DNA of 64,000 nt from assembly GCA_036555325.1 (NCBI GenBank), contig DATBLQ010000043.1, positions 62,001 to 126,000 of the forward strand, read 5' to 3'. Each line of letters starts with the position of its first letter. Position 1 is the stretch's first letter. This DNA comes from DATBLQ01 sp036555325. Its GTDB lineage: Bacteria > Pseudomonadota > Alphaproteobacteria > Rhizobiales > Aestuariivirgaceae. The notes under the pieces were generated by a model that saw only the letters and a list, made by a program, of their open reading frames with translations, did not search any database and had not been told where the DNA came from. Of this stretch, positions 9,097 through 18,083 are shown one piece after another. The position numbers and the translations under genes were made by a program.

Positions 9097-9150
9097 CTGA
9101 ACGTCCCCTTCATAGCCGACCAACGTCCGACTGTTGAGTGGTACGTTCAG
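9097..9150. promoter_or_regulatory. Inverted repeat upstream of the molybdopterin oxidoreductase
   Basis: The perfect arms CTGAACGT (9097-9104) and ACGTTCAG (9143-9150) flank 38 bp just upstream of the oxidoreductase start and downstream of the 70-aa ORF on the same strand. This could be an operator or mRNA hairpin. Eight-base arms can occur by chance, so support is weak. Confidence 0.25.
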
Positions 9151-9165
9151 AGTGGAAGATGATTG

Positions 9166-9378
9166 TTACCTAACGTCCTCGAGCCCTTCGGCTATCCTGA
9201 GACGCGCCACTTCATCCAGGGACTGGTAATAGGCAGTCCAGGCCATTTCGAAATAATAGGTAACTAGTGGATTTCCTTGAGCTCTCACTCGTCTTAGAAG
9301 TGAAGCGACCAATAGTCCGATCGATACACGTTCATCATAGCTCGCATCGCGCGAGCTCAGCTCTAGCAGCTTCGGCAT
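9166..9378 (-). CDS. Small hypothetical protein, 70 aa
   Basis: An ORF of 70 codons starting MPKLLELSSRDASYDERVSI and ending RIAEGLEDVR. It is preceded by a very strong Shine-Dalgarno stretch (GGGGGAGAAG) at ideal spacing, which is the main reason to believe it. The product is soluble and probably mostly helical, with aromatic residues in the middle (YYFEMAWTAYYQSL). I do not recognise a family. It lies upstream of the molybdopterin oxidoreductase on the same strand, so co-transcription is possible. Confidence 0.55.
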   Translation of the reverse strand: MPKLLELSSRDASYDERVSIGLLVASLLRRVRAQGNPLVTYYFEMAWTAYYQSLDEVARLRIAEGLEDVR

Positions 9379-9620
9379 ATACTTCTCCCCCGATTCAAAG
9401 CAGATGCGCCAGGGATGTATACAGGTGGTTGCAATCGATAGTAAAGCGGTAACTTCGCCCTTTCACCGCAAAACGCGCGTTAGTTGCACTGGGGCTGCAC
9501 CAAACCTCAGATTGCCTTCTTCAATTCTGACGGGCGCAACAATCTCTTCCATTGGCCTGAGCCCTTTACCCACCCATCATAAAACGGTTCTACTCCGTCT
9601 CCTTGGGTGGAGGCGTTTCT

Positions 9621-12044
9621 ATGAAATCTCATGCGCGGGTTGTTGTCGTCGGCGGCGGTGTGATGGGTGCTGGTCTTCTGTATCACCTCGCGCTTGAGGG
9701 CTGGACCGATATCGCGCTCATCGAAAAGGGCGAACTCACGTCGGGCTCTACCTGGCACGCCGCCGGTCAATGCCCGCATTTCAATGGTTCGTTGAATATG
9801 ACCAAGGTCCATGTCTATGGCACCAACCTCTACCCGCGGCTTGAAGAACTTACCGGCCAGGCAGTGAGCTGGCACGGATGCGGTGGTCTGCGCCTGGCTT
9901 TGAGCGAAGAAGAGGTCAATTGGTTCAAGTATGTTTATGGAATTTCAAAGCTCGCCGGCTATGAGGCGCACCTCCTGAGCCCGAATGAGATCAGAAGCTA
10001 CCATCCCTATCTCGAAACGTTTGGAGTGAAGGCGGCATTCCTCACCGTAACCGATGGCCATGTGGCGCCGGCTGACATCACCAACGCCATGGCGGCAGGT
10101 GCACGTAAGCTCGGCGCGGAGGTTCATCGACACACTCGTGTCACCGATATCAAGCGGCTGCGATCAGGCGAGTGGCAGGTTGTCACCGATCGCGGAAATA
10201 TCACCTGCGAGCATGTTGTCAATTCCGCCGGTTCCTATTCTGCCGTTGTCGGCTCCTGGACCGGCCATCGAGTGCCCATCGCCAACATGCTTCATCACTA
10301 CATGATTACCGAGCCCGTGGCTGAGCTTGTCGAGCTCGCCCCCGAACTGCCGATCGTACGCGATCCCTATGCCCACGCCTATCTGCGAGAGGAAACGAAC
10401 GGCATCCTCGTCGGGCCCTATGAAACAGAGACGGCACACGTGTGCTGGAACGGTGAGCCCCCTCCGTGGGATTTTGAAAGCGAGCTCATTGCACCCGAAC
10501 TCGATCGGTTGACGCCTTGGCTCGAGAGAGCTGCCGAGCGTCTGCCGCTGTTTGCCAAAGCCGGGTTGAAAAACGTGATCTCCGGTGCCATCACGCACAC
10601 GCCCGATGGGACGTACCTTTCTGGCCCTGCCCCGGGCGCTCCCAATTACTGGATGCACTGCGGCGCTTCCATCGGCATCTGTCAGGGCGGTGGTGCCGGC
10701 AAGTACCTCGCCCAGTGGATGGTTCACGGCCAATCGGAAATCAACATGCGGGAGTTCGATCCCCGCCGTTTTGGCCCCTGGGCAACGGAGGATTACACGG
10801 CTGCGGTCGCAGTTAACGACTACCATCACATGTATCAATGCCTCAAGCCTGGCGAACAGCACGACGTTGGGCGCAATTTGCGCACATCCGCGGCCCACCA
10901 GCTTCTCAAGTCCAAAGGGGCGCAGTTCAGCCACATATTCGGCTGGGAGCGGGCCCGTTGGTACGACCGGACTGGAAAGGGCGAGGTCTACTCGTTCAAG
11001 CGATCCAATTGGTGGAATGCGGTAAGAGAGGAAACGCTCGCCGTGCGTGAGAGTGTGGGGCTCATGGATCTCTCAACCTTCTCCAAGTTCGACGTTGAAG
11101 GCAGCGACGCCCATGCCTTCCTTGATCGAATTTGCGCCAACCGCATCCCCCAAAGAGATGGTGGCATCATCCTCGGTCATCTGCTCACCCCTTCGGGCTT
11201 CATCGAAAGCGAGATGACCATCACCCGGCTGTCTCCTCGGAAGTTCTATGTCCTGTCTGCGGCAGTCGCGCAGCTCCACGATCTCGATCAATTGCAATGG
11301 CGGCTCAAGCCCGGCGAGCAGGTCACAATCAACGACGTCACCGACAAGTTTGGCTGTCTTGTCCTCGCCGGTCCGAGAGCGCGGGACGTATTGTCGGCGT
11401 CAACCGCGGCGGATCTGAGCAATCTGTCGTTCCCCTGGCTCACCGCGAGAGAGATTGAGGTTGCCGGCGTAAAAGGGGTTCGGGCCTTGAGAGTAAACTA
11501 TGTAGGTGAGCTGGGTTGGGAACTGCATGTACCCATGGCGCAGCTGCCTCAGGTTTTCAACGCCCTGCTGGACGCCGGACAACGACATGGAATTCGTCTC
11601 TTCGGCACCTATGCGATGAACGCGTTACGGATGGAAAAGGCCTATCGCGGCTGGGGGTCGGAACTTACCAACGAGATCGATATGTTCGAAGGAGCGATGG
11701 AGCGCTTCATCAGACTTGATAAAGGTAATTTCATCGGCCGGGAGGCGAGCTTGGGGCTTAAGCAGCGCGGGGAACGCATCAAGCTCGTTTATCTTGCCGT
11801 TGATGCCGCCGATGCCGACGCGTTAGGAAACGAGCCCATCTACAAGGGCGATCGCCTGGTCGGCCTCACGACCTCCGGCGCCTATGGACATGCCGTCAAG
11901 ACATCGCTTGCCTTCGGCTATGTCGATCCGAAATTCAACCGGTTGGGCGAGGATTTCGAAATCCTGTTGTTGGGAGACAGGCGCAAGGCCCGCATCATTG
12001 CAGAGCCTGCTTATGATCCGAAGAATTCAAGGCTGAGAGCATAG
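9621..12044 (+). CDS. FAD-dependent demethylating dehydrogenase (dimethylglycine/sarcosine dehydrogenase-like) fused to GcvT domain
   Basis: An 807-aa two-module enzyme. The N-terminal DAO domain has the dinucleotide motif VVVVGGGVMGAGLLYHLA (from about residue 6) and GSTWHAAGQ, where the His is in the position of the covalent FAD-histidine of dimethylglycine dehydrogenase. A short FAO_M linker follows, then a GcvT-type tetrahydrofolate domain (from about residue 430) and its C-terminal barrel. The family oxidatively demethylates N-methylated glycines and captures the C1 unit on folate. Start ATG 9621 follows GGTGGAGG; an earlier in-frame TTG at 9603 is less likely. The exact substrate is unresolved. 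Confidence 0.88.
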   Translation: MKSHARVVVVGGGVMGAGLLYHLALEGWTDIALIEKGELTSGSTWHAAGQCPHFNGSLNMTKVHVYGTNLYPRLEELTGQAVSWHGCGGLRLALSEEEVNWFKYVYGISKLAGYEAHLLSPNEIRSYHPYLETFGVKAAFLTVTDGHVAPADITNAMAAGARKLGAEVHRHTRVTDIKRLRSGEWQVVTDRGNITCEHVVNSAGSYSAVVGSWTGHRVPIANMLHHYMITEPVAELVELAPELPIVRDPYAHAYLREETNGILVGPYETETAHVCWNGEPPPWDFESELIAPELDRLTPWLERAAERLPLFAKAGLKNVISGAITHTPDGTYLSGPAPGAPNYWMHCGASIGICQGGGAGKYLAQWMVHGQSEINMREFDPRRFGPWATEDYTAAVAVNDYHHMYQCLKPGEQHDVGRNLRTSAAHQLLKSKGAQFSHIFGWERARWYDRTGKGEVYSFKRSNWWNAVREETLAVRESVGLMDLSTFSKFDVEGSDAHAFLDRICANRIPQRDGGIILGHLLTPSGFIESEMTITRLSPRKFYVLSAAVAQLHDLDQLQWRLKPGEQVTINDVTDKFGCLVLAGPRARDVLSASTAADLSNLSFPWLTAREIEVAGVKGVRALRVNYVGELGWELHVPMAQLPQVFNALLDAGQRHGIRLFGTYAMNALRMEKAYRGWGSELTNEIDMFEGAMERFIRLDKGNFIGREASLGLKQRGERIKLVYLAVDAADADALGNEPIYKGDRLVGLTTSGAYGHAVKTSLAFGYVDPKFNRLGEDFEILLLGDRRKARIIAEPAYDPKNSRLRA

Positions 12045-12045
12045 C

Positions 12046-12468
12046 CTACCCGACGATCTCTCGCGCCTTGAAGCAGAATTTGATCTCCTTCTTGGCGTTC
12101 TCCGGGCTGTCGGAACCATGCACAGAGTTCGCCTCGATCGATTGTGCGAAGTCCTTTCTGATTGTTCCGGCCTCGGCATTGGCGGGATTTGTGGCCCCCA
12201 TGACGGCGCGATAGGTCGCGACGGCGTCTTCGCCTTCTAGCACCTGCAGGACAATGGGCCCCGAGGACATGAATTTTACCAGATCCTTGTAGAAGGGCCG
12301 CTGCTTGTGAACTTTGTAGAAGGTTTGGGCATCCTTCTTCGACCATTTCACGCGTTTTTGAGCGATGATTCGAAGGCCAGCCGCCTCGATCCGGCTGTTG
12401 ATGGCGCCGGTAAGATTGCGCTTTGTCGCATCAGGTTTGATGATTGAAAGCGTGCGCTGCTTGGCCAT
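12046..12468 (-). CDS. ndk: Nucleoside diphosphate kinase
   Basis: Transfers the gamma-phosphate between NTPs and NDPs through a phosphohistidine. The 140-aa length is standard. The N-terminus RTLSIIKPDATKRNLTG, the MGATNP segment and the active-site NSVHGSDS (His117) are all present. It converges with the FAD/GcvT dehydrogenase gene, with a single base between the stop codons. Confidence 0.97.
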   Translation of the reverse strand: MAKQRTLSIIKPDATKRNLTGAINSRIEAAGLRIIAQKRVKWSKKDAQTFYKVHKQRPFYKDLVKFMSSGPIVLQVLEGEDAVATYRAVMGATNPANAEAGTIRKDFAQSIEANSVHGSDSPENAKKEIKFCFKAREIVG

Positions 12469-12587
12469 TGGTCCCCCTCTTCATCTGAACGGCGGCGCGT
12501 TATAGCGGGACCATCTCGAAGCGGCAAGGGCGGGAGGGCCGTTTTCCTTCCGGTGCAAGAAAGAAAACGAAAGCCCTCGCCAATTTG

Positions 12588-14564
12588 CTACTCTTCCGGC
12601 TCGTACTCCGACAACAGCGGAGTTGCGCGCCGGACTGTGACACGGCGATTCTCCTGCTCGGGATCGGGCGTAGGAATCTTCAAATAGCGCTCGCCCAGAC
12701 CGACGGTCATCAGATTTTCCTCACCGATATTGTAGAACTCAAGCAGGATCTGGCGTACCGCCTCGGCACGCTTTTTCGACAGGTTCAAATTGTAGGCGTC
12801 CGAACCGACGGCATCGGTGTGGCCTTCGATCACGAACAGTTCCTGGGGATGAGCGGTCACGACTCGTTCAATGATTGCCCCGAGGCGATCGAGATTCTGC
12901 ACCTCCTCTTCTCGCACGAAGGCCTCGTTGAAGCCGAATTTGATGGTGTCGATCTCAACACCCGGAAGCGATTCGCGCACCTCTGGTCGGGTGAAAATCA
13001 CCTCGGGCTCTTCGACCAGATCGTCGCGATCATAGGTTCTTTCCAGCCGGCGAATGGGCCGCCTGACAAGCTGTTGCTCGATTTCCTCGTCGTCTTCTTC
13101 CGCTGCCCAGATCACCGGCGGCGGAGCTCGGCCACCGATATCGATATCGATGTCGATGTCGAAATCCTTGTCCCGGCGCCGACGGTCGAGATCGCGGGCG
13201 CGTGCCTGCTTTTCCTCCTCATAGCGTCGGCGCAGCTCGCGGCGCGCCTTCGCCATTTGCTCGCGCATATACCGCAGCTCCTCTTCCGAATACCGTTCAT
13301 CGGCCGAAAGCTCGCGGAAAACAATGATGCGGCGCTGAAGTTCGCGATCGCTCAGCCGCTGCAATGGGCGGCGATCATTGACCACGAAGCGCATCTCTTC
13401 CCGTGAAGGCCGCTCATCGTAACGGGTGATCTTGACTTGTCCCGTATCGTAGCTGTCAGGTCCCTGCGGCTCGGCTTCGGTTCGTTCGTCCCTTCTCCGC
13501 TCCTTGAATTCCTGCGATGCGATGCGGGCGCGAAGAGCCGATCGTTCCCCGCGAAGCTTGCGTCGCAACTGCCGTTCGGTCTCGCGCGACAGATTCCCTT
13601 CCTCGAGCAAATCGCGATAGGCATCGAGTCGAGTGCGGATCTGTTCGTCTTTCAGCCGGTCGAGCGGTGTGTTGTCGGCAAGCAGCTTCTGGGCCTGTTC
13701 CTCGGCTGCGTTCGAGACCTTGGGCTTTTCCACCGCTCGATTTTCGGCCTCCGATGGAGGCGGCGCAGCCTGTTGAACATTCGCGATCTCGGGCGGCGTC
13801 GCCGGCTGCTCGGTTGGTTGGGCTGGACTTTCGCGCCCCACGATTTCCTGGCGGGAGGTTTCGATGACGCCCCTGAGTTGTTCGCGCACATCAGCCGGGA
13901 GCTTGTCGTTCCTCGCCAGACTGCGCGCCAACTTGATTCTCTGCCTCAGCTCCTCAACCGAAAGCTCGCTTGCCGGACGTGAATCAGAAAGGAGCTTATT
14001 GGCTTGAGCCAATGCCTTCTCATCGACCGCGGTCGCCGGCTCTGCCGGCGGCGCGGAAGGCTCGCTCACCTGCTGGTCAGGTTGCTCCACCTTGAGCTCC
14101 GGAGCAGGCTCAGCCTGTTGCTCGGGTTGTGGCTCTGGCGGCGGCTGCTCCGTCTGTTGCTGCTGTTCCGGCTGCGGCGGCGGTTGCTCCGTCTGTTGCT
14201 GCTGTTCCGGCTGCGGCGGCGGCTGCTCCGTTTGTTGCTGCTGCTCTTGTTGTGATTTGCGCGTAACCATTTCCTGGCGTGCAGCAGAAATGAAATTCTT
14301 CAGACCTTCCTTGACGTCCTCAGGTAGGCCCTCGCTCTTTGAAAGCTCTCGGGCTTTTTTGATGCGTTCTCGCAAATCCTCGTTGGAAAGCGACTGCATG
14401 TTTCCCGCTTCCGCAAGGATCGCCTGTGCCTCGGCCAGTGCGGCCTCGTCTGCCGCTTGCGCGACCACTATTTCATCGGCCGTTTGTGCAAAAACCATCG
14501 GCGCTGCCGCGCCCAAGGCAATGATGGCCGCGGCTATCCCTGCCGCCTTGAATTTCAACTTCAT
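12588..14564 (-). CDS. OmpA-family protein with four helical repeats and Gln/Pro linkers
   Basis: A 658-aa exported protein, probably a link between outer membrane and peptidoglycan. Start ATG 14564 follows GGGAGG, and a signal peptide ends near AAPMVFAQ (residue 27). Four imperfect helical units lie near residues 42-100, 184-242, 288-346 and 396-445, each built around LS.E.LR.RI..AR.L. They are separated by Gln/Pro-rich linkers, including three tandem EQQQQTEQPPP units (107-143). After an Arg/Asp-rich stretch with DIDIDIDIG (469-477), the C-terminal OmpA domain (535-650) shows FVIEGHTDAVGSDAYN and NLSKKRAEAV, the peptidoglycan-binding pattern. The repeat modules have no name I know. Confidence 0.85.
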   Translation of the reverse strand: MKLKFKAAGIAAAIIALGAAAPMVFAQTADEIVVAQAADEAALAEAQAILAEAGNMQSLSNEDLRERIKKARELSKSEGLPEDVKEGLKNFISAARQEMVTRKSQQEQQQQTEQPPPQPEQQQQTEQPPPQPEQQQQTEQPPPEPQPEQQAEPAPELKVEQPDQQVSEPSAPPAEPATAVDEKALAQANKLLSDSRPASELSVEELRQRIKLARSLARNDKLPADVREQLRGVIETSRQEIVGRESPAQPTEQPATPPEIANVQQAAPPPSEAENRAVEKPKVSNAAEEQAQKLLADNTPLDRLKDEQIRTRLDAYRDLLEEGNLSRETERQLRRKLRGERSALRARIASQEFKERRRDERTEAEPQGPDSYDTGQVKITRYDERPSREEMRFVVNDRRPLQRLSDRELQRRIIVFRELSADERYSEEELRYMREQMAKARRELRRRYEEEKQARARDLDRRRRDKDFDIDIDIDIGGRAPPPVIWAAEEDDEEIEQQLVRRPIRRLERTYDRDDLVEEPEVIFTRPEVRESLPGVEIDTIKFGFNEAFVREEEVQNLDRLGAIIERVVTAHPQELFVIEGHTDAVGSDAYNLNLSKKRAEAVRQILLEFYNIGEENLMTVGLGERYLKIPTPDPEQENRRVTVRRATPLLSEYEPEE

Positions 14565-14731
14565 TGGATCGCCTCCCAGTCGTTGAGGCCGCAAAATGTC
14601 GGCCGGATTGATGCCCCTTCTCTCTCGTTGCATATTCGCCACCCATTTGCGGCGGAATTGCGAGAGCGACGCGATGACTTTGCGGAAATCGCAGACGTTC
14701 GCATCGCCGGACTTCGGAGAGGAGAAAACTA

Positions 14732-15121
14732 ATGAAACCAATAAGTTATGAGCAGACTGGGAACGACGTGCGCGCTGTTTTCGATGACATCAAGACAACT
14801 CGCAAGATCGACGACGTCAATAATTTCTGGAAATATCTTGCCAATGATCCGCGCATGCTTGCGCATGTGTGGCATGCCGTCAAAGACATCATGGGGCCAG
14901 GAAGCCTCGACCCTCTCACGAAGGAACTTATCTACGTGGCGATCTCGATCACCAACAACTGCGAATATTGCATGGCGAGCCACGGGTTTGCCGCGCGCGC
15001 CAAGGGTGCGAGCGACCAACAGCTCAGTGAGCTCTATGCCGTCGTCGGACTCGCCAACATGACGAACCGGCTGGCAAATGCCTATCGCGTTCCGGTCGAT
15101 GCGGCGTTCAAGAAAGATTAG
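14732..15121 (+). CDS. AhpD-like / carboxymuconolactone decarboxylase family protein
   Basis: A 129-aa all-helical protein with the redox-type motif NCEYCMASHG (C..C followed by H) characteristic of AhpD/CMD proteins. That motif suggests peroxidase-type or thiol redox activity rather than lactone decarboxylation. A purine-rich GGAGAGGAG precedes the ATG at 14732. It is divergent from the OmpA-family gene, and its last 4 bases overlap the convergent omptin gene. The physiological substrate is unknown. Confidence 0.85.
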   Translation: MKPISYEQTGNDVRAVFDDIKTTRKIDDVNNFWKYLANDPRMLAHVWHAVKDIMGPGSLDPLTKELIYVAISITNNCEYCMASHGFAARAKGASDQQLSELYAVVGLANMTNRLANAYRVPVDAAFKKD

Positions 15122-16092
15122 TTGGAGACACGGAAGCCGAACAGAACTTGCAGGTTGTGGTGATCGGCGCGGGCGCCATCTTCTAAATCGAAAGAGACCT
15201 CACTGGAGTAGTATTCATAGTTGGAATCTCCTTCTGCTGTTACATAGCGCTCCCCAGCGGCATTCAGAAACAACTCCCAATGATCGCTCCATCGGTAGCT
15301 AACCTCTGCCACAGCACTCCAGAATATCGTCGGATCAAAGTCGGCGCTTATCGTAAGGTCGCGCAGCCAATGCTCGTCCTCAGTTGAAAGATAAGAAAAT
15401 GGGCTGCCGAGCAGCGTTCCAGTGAGTTTTGTGCGACCCAAATCAAGAGACCCAACGACTCCCAAATAAGGCGTGGTAAAGGTTTGCCGGTAGGTTATGC
15501 CTAGCCAATCGTCCCCAAGTGTAAACTTGTCGTCTCGAAAAGTCGTTCCTGGGTTGGACGTATAGACAAAAGTGCCGCCATAAGCGCTCCATTGCATCTC
15601 CGTCAATCGTAGTCCAGCTAGGCCGCCGATCGTCAATATGTTGTTCGACAGAAAATCATACTGCAGACTGGCGTCAATGCGCGCGAAATGGTCGAGTTCG
15701 GTGTCATCGTGCTGGGAAAGATGAGTCCAGTCAGTTACGCCATAGTCGAGCGCCATCCAGTCATAATCTTCCATGTATGCTTCGATATGACCACCGATCC
15801 AGCCCCGCAGGTTCAATGTAAGGGCTGGGACCAGCGGGACGGAGAGGTCCACGCCGACAACAAAGGCGTCATCGAGTTCCCAAATCAGCTCACTTATCTT
15901 GTCGTCACCATCATACACAAATTCATGCGACCGGCCGGTGAGCCAACCGGCACTCAATCCCAAGGAAAGCGACTCACTATCCCAATTTAGCCGCCCTGGC
16001 TGATTCTCATGTTCTGCAAGAAGCTCTCCAGCTTGTGCCCTCCCCATTAATATCGACAGACACAGCACTGTGGCCACGCAAAATTCCCGCAT
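15118..16092 (-). CDS. Omptin-family outer-membrane protease
   Basis: 324 aa with a signal peptide (MREFCVATVLCLSILMGRAQ, cleaved after AQA). Residues 40-70 match the omptin N-terminal strands (SLGLSAGWLTGRSHEFVYD). MEDYDWM (D109, D111) aligns with the OmpT D83/D85 pair, followed by DWTHLSQHDDTELDH. EDEHW (D239, H241) matches the D210/H212 pair. The whole catalytic tetrad is therefore preserved in a 10-stranded barrel of usual length. Family members cleave surface polypeptides at basic residues and need LPS. The gene is AT-richer than its neighbours and sits alone, which suggests acquisition. Its substrate is unknown. Confidence 0.85.
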   Translation of the reverse strand: MREFCVATVLCLSILMGRAQAGELLAEHENQPGRLNWDSESLSLGLSAGWLTGRSHEFVYDGDDKISELIWELDDAFVVGVDLSVPLVPALTLNLRGWIGGHIEAYMEDYDWMALDYGVTDWTHLSQHDDTELDHFARIDASLQYDFLSNNILTIGGLAGLRLTEMQWSAYGGTFVYTSNPGTTFRDDKFTLGDDWLGITYRQTFTTPYLGVVGSLDLGRTKLTGTLLGSPFSYLSTEDEHWLRDLTISADFDPTIFWSAVAEVSYRWSDHWELFLNAAGERYVTAEGDSNYEYYSSEVSFDLEDGARADHHNLQVLFGFRVSN

Positions 16093-16203
16093 CGCCTCAC
16101 CTCACCAAATATAAATGCTACAGAATCGCTTTAAGTACTCGTTCAGATTGCATACAGGGATCTAAGATTTTGTTACTTTTGCTGGATATTGAGGTGCGGT
16201 GGC

Positions 16204-16947
16204 TCATAACCTACCCGCCTCTATGATGCGTCTCAGGAAGCTGCGCGTTCGCTCACGCTTGGGAGCGCCGAGAAGCTCCTCCGGCGGCCCTTCTTCATGG
16301 ACGGCCCCATCGCACAGAAAGCAGATCTTAGAGGCCACCTCGCGGGCGAAGCCCATTTCGTGAGTGGCAAGCAGCATCGTCATCCCCCCCTTTGCAAGAT
16401 TGCGCACGATGTTCAGCACTTCTGCTACCAGCTCCGGATCGAGCGCCGAGGTGATCTCGTCGAGCAGTAGAAGCTTCGGCTGCATGGCGAGCGCTCGCAC
16501 GATGGCGACCCGCTGCTGCTGGCCGCCCGAGAGGCGATCGGGATATTCTTTCGCCTTCTCTGCCAGCCCGATGCGCTCAAGAAGTGTCATCGCCGCTCTT
16601 TCCGCCGTCTCGCGCGACCGCCTCAACACCTTGACCGGTGCCAGCGTCACGTTTTCGATGACGCTCATGTGAGGAAAAAGATTGAAGCTCTGGAATACGA
16701 TGCCGACCTCACGCCTGAGGTGGTTGAGATCCACGCCAGGGCCGGAGACGCGATCGCCCGCGAGCACAATTTCGCCCCCCTGAATCATTTCAAGCCCATT
16801 GACGCACCGAAGCAGGGTCGACTTTCCGCACCCTGAAGGGCCGATGAGACAAACAACCTGATGCTCCTCGACCGTCAGATTGACCCCACTCAATACCTGG
16901 ATCGGACCAAATTTTTTCTCCACGCCCCTGATTTCGAGGAATGACAT
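16204..16947 (-). CDS. Polar amino-acid ABC transporter, ATP-binding protein
   Basis: A 247-aa GlnQ/HisP-type ATPase energising the adjacent importer. Walker A is GPSGCGKST, the signature is LSGGQQQRVAIVRALAMQP, Walker B is LLLLDEITSALDPE, and the H-loop is LLATHEMGFA. It is the last gene of the binding protein - permease - ATPase operon, starting 1 bp after the permease stop. Confidence 0.94.
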   Translation of the reverse strand: MSFLEIRGVEKKFGPIQVLSGVNLTVEEHQVVCLIGPSGCGKSTLLRCVNGLEMIQGGEIVLAGDRVSGPGVDLNHLRREVGIVFQSFNLFPHMSVIENVTLAPVKVLRRSRETAERAAMTLLERIGLAEKAKEYPDRLSGGQQQRVAIVRALAMQPKLLLLDEITSALDPELVAEVLNIVRNLAKGGMTMLLATHEMGFAREVASKICFLCDGAVHEEGPPEELLGAPKRERTRSFLRRIIEAGRL

Positions 16948-16948
16948 T

Positions 16949-18070
16949 TCAGCTTCCGGCTCGCATCCGTCTTTGGTCGCGTTCCAGGAGCTTGTCGACG
17001 AAGCGGGCCTGCGGAATTGTGATCAACACGAAGATGATTGCAATGATCGTAACGGCAGAAAGGTTGAAGGCGTTCGACGCGATGATGCGGGCCTGGTTGA
17101 AACCATCGATCACGCCGATAACGTTCACCAGTGCGGTATCCTTTTGCAGACCTATGAAGTCGTTGAGCAACGGTGCCATGATGCGGCGTATCGCCTGCGG
17201 CACGATCACGTAACGCAGCGACTGAAAATAGGACAAGCCGAGAGACCGCGCGGCAGCCACCTGACTCCAGTGAATGCTCTCGATGCCCGCGCGATAGACT
17301 TCGGCCACATAAGCGCCGTAGGTCAGCGTTAATGCAATGATTGCATACCATGTGAGCGGTACCTTGCCGATGCCTGGAATTTCGCCCGGAATGATGCCCG
17401 ACAGCGGCAGTCCGAATCCAATCAGATAGAGCGTGACGACGGCCGGCAGGCCGCGGAATACGTCGCAGTAAAACGCCGCCAGCATGCGGATCGGCCGCCC
17501 TGCTTCCCCGGGCAGGAGCCTCGCTATCGCAACGATGAGCCCCCAAACCAGTACCAGGATCTCCGCAACGACGAAAATGAAGATATTGTTGGTGAAGGCG
17601 CGAACCACGAGATGATACTTCTCGGCCATCAGCGGCAGATAAAAGAAAGTCCGGCCGACGGCCATGTCGTTGGCCAAAACGAACATGACGAATCCAAGCG
17701 CGATGAGCTCTGCCGCCGCATAGCCAAGGCCTAACTGCGCCCACTCCTTCGAAGCCGCTGCCTGGATGCGTGCATTGACGATATTCCCGCCGCTCAGCGC
17801 ATCGTTTTTTGCCCGCCACCTGAGAACTGCCATTGACGCGGGCCACAGAAGCGCTGCCGCGGCAAGCACTGCGAGCCACAGGATGATTTCGAGCCAAAGA
17901 CCGTGGCTTGCTTCCGCAGCAGCTGCGGCGCGAACTACCCCTGCGGTCCACAGACTAAAGAGAATTGTGACCCCGGCGCAAAGCACCGCCAGAAGAGCAA
18001 GTTGGCCGGAGTGGCGCGGAACCGAGGATTCCCCTTGCGAGGCACCCACCGATTCAAGCGACGCCGTCAC
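16949..18070 (-). CDS. Polar amino-acid ABC transporter permease with extra N-terminal membrane segments
   Basis: A 373-aa HisM/GlnP-type permease. The last 220 residues hold the transport domain, with the EAA loop EVYRAGIESIHWSQVAAARS and LGLSYFQSLRYVIVPQA. Before it lie about 150 residues with three more hydrophobic segments (near 22-46, 60-85 and 115-140), making it longer than the usual 220-250 aa. A single permease gene implies a homodimeric channel. The GTG at 18070 is preferred because GGAGGCGGG precedes it and it sits 13 bp after the binding-protein stop. Longer upstream reading would overlap that gene. Confidence 0.88.
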   Translation of the reverse strand: MTASLESVGASQGESSVPRHSGQLALLAVLCAGVTILFSLWTAGVVRAAAAAEASHGLWLEIILWLAVLAAAALLWPASMAVLRWRAKNDALSGGNIVNARIQAAASKEWAQLGLGYAAAELIALGFVMFVLANDMAVGRTFFYLPLMAEKYHLVVRAFTNNIFIFVVAEILVLVWGLIVAIARLLPGEAGRPIRMLAAFYCDVFRGLPAVVTLYLIGFGLPLSGIIPGEIPGIGKVPLTWYAIIALTLTYGAYVAEVYRAGIESIHWSQVAAARSLGLSYFQSLRYVIVPQAIRRIMAPLLNDFIGLQKDTALVNVIGVIDGFNQARIIASNAFNLSAVTIIAIIFVLITIPQARFVDKLLERDQRRMRAGS

Positions 18071-18083
18071 TGCCCGCCTCCGA

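Noticed and set aside
14004..14586. Plus-strand Leu/Arg-rich and Cys/Gly-rich frames
   Set aside because: They are shadows of the Gln/Pro-rich linkers of the OmpA-family gene on the other strand.
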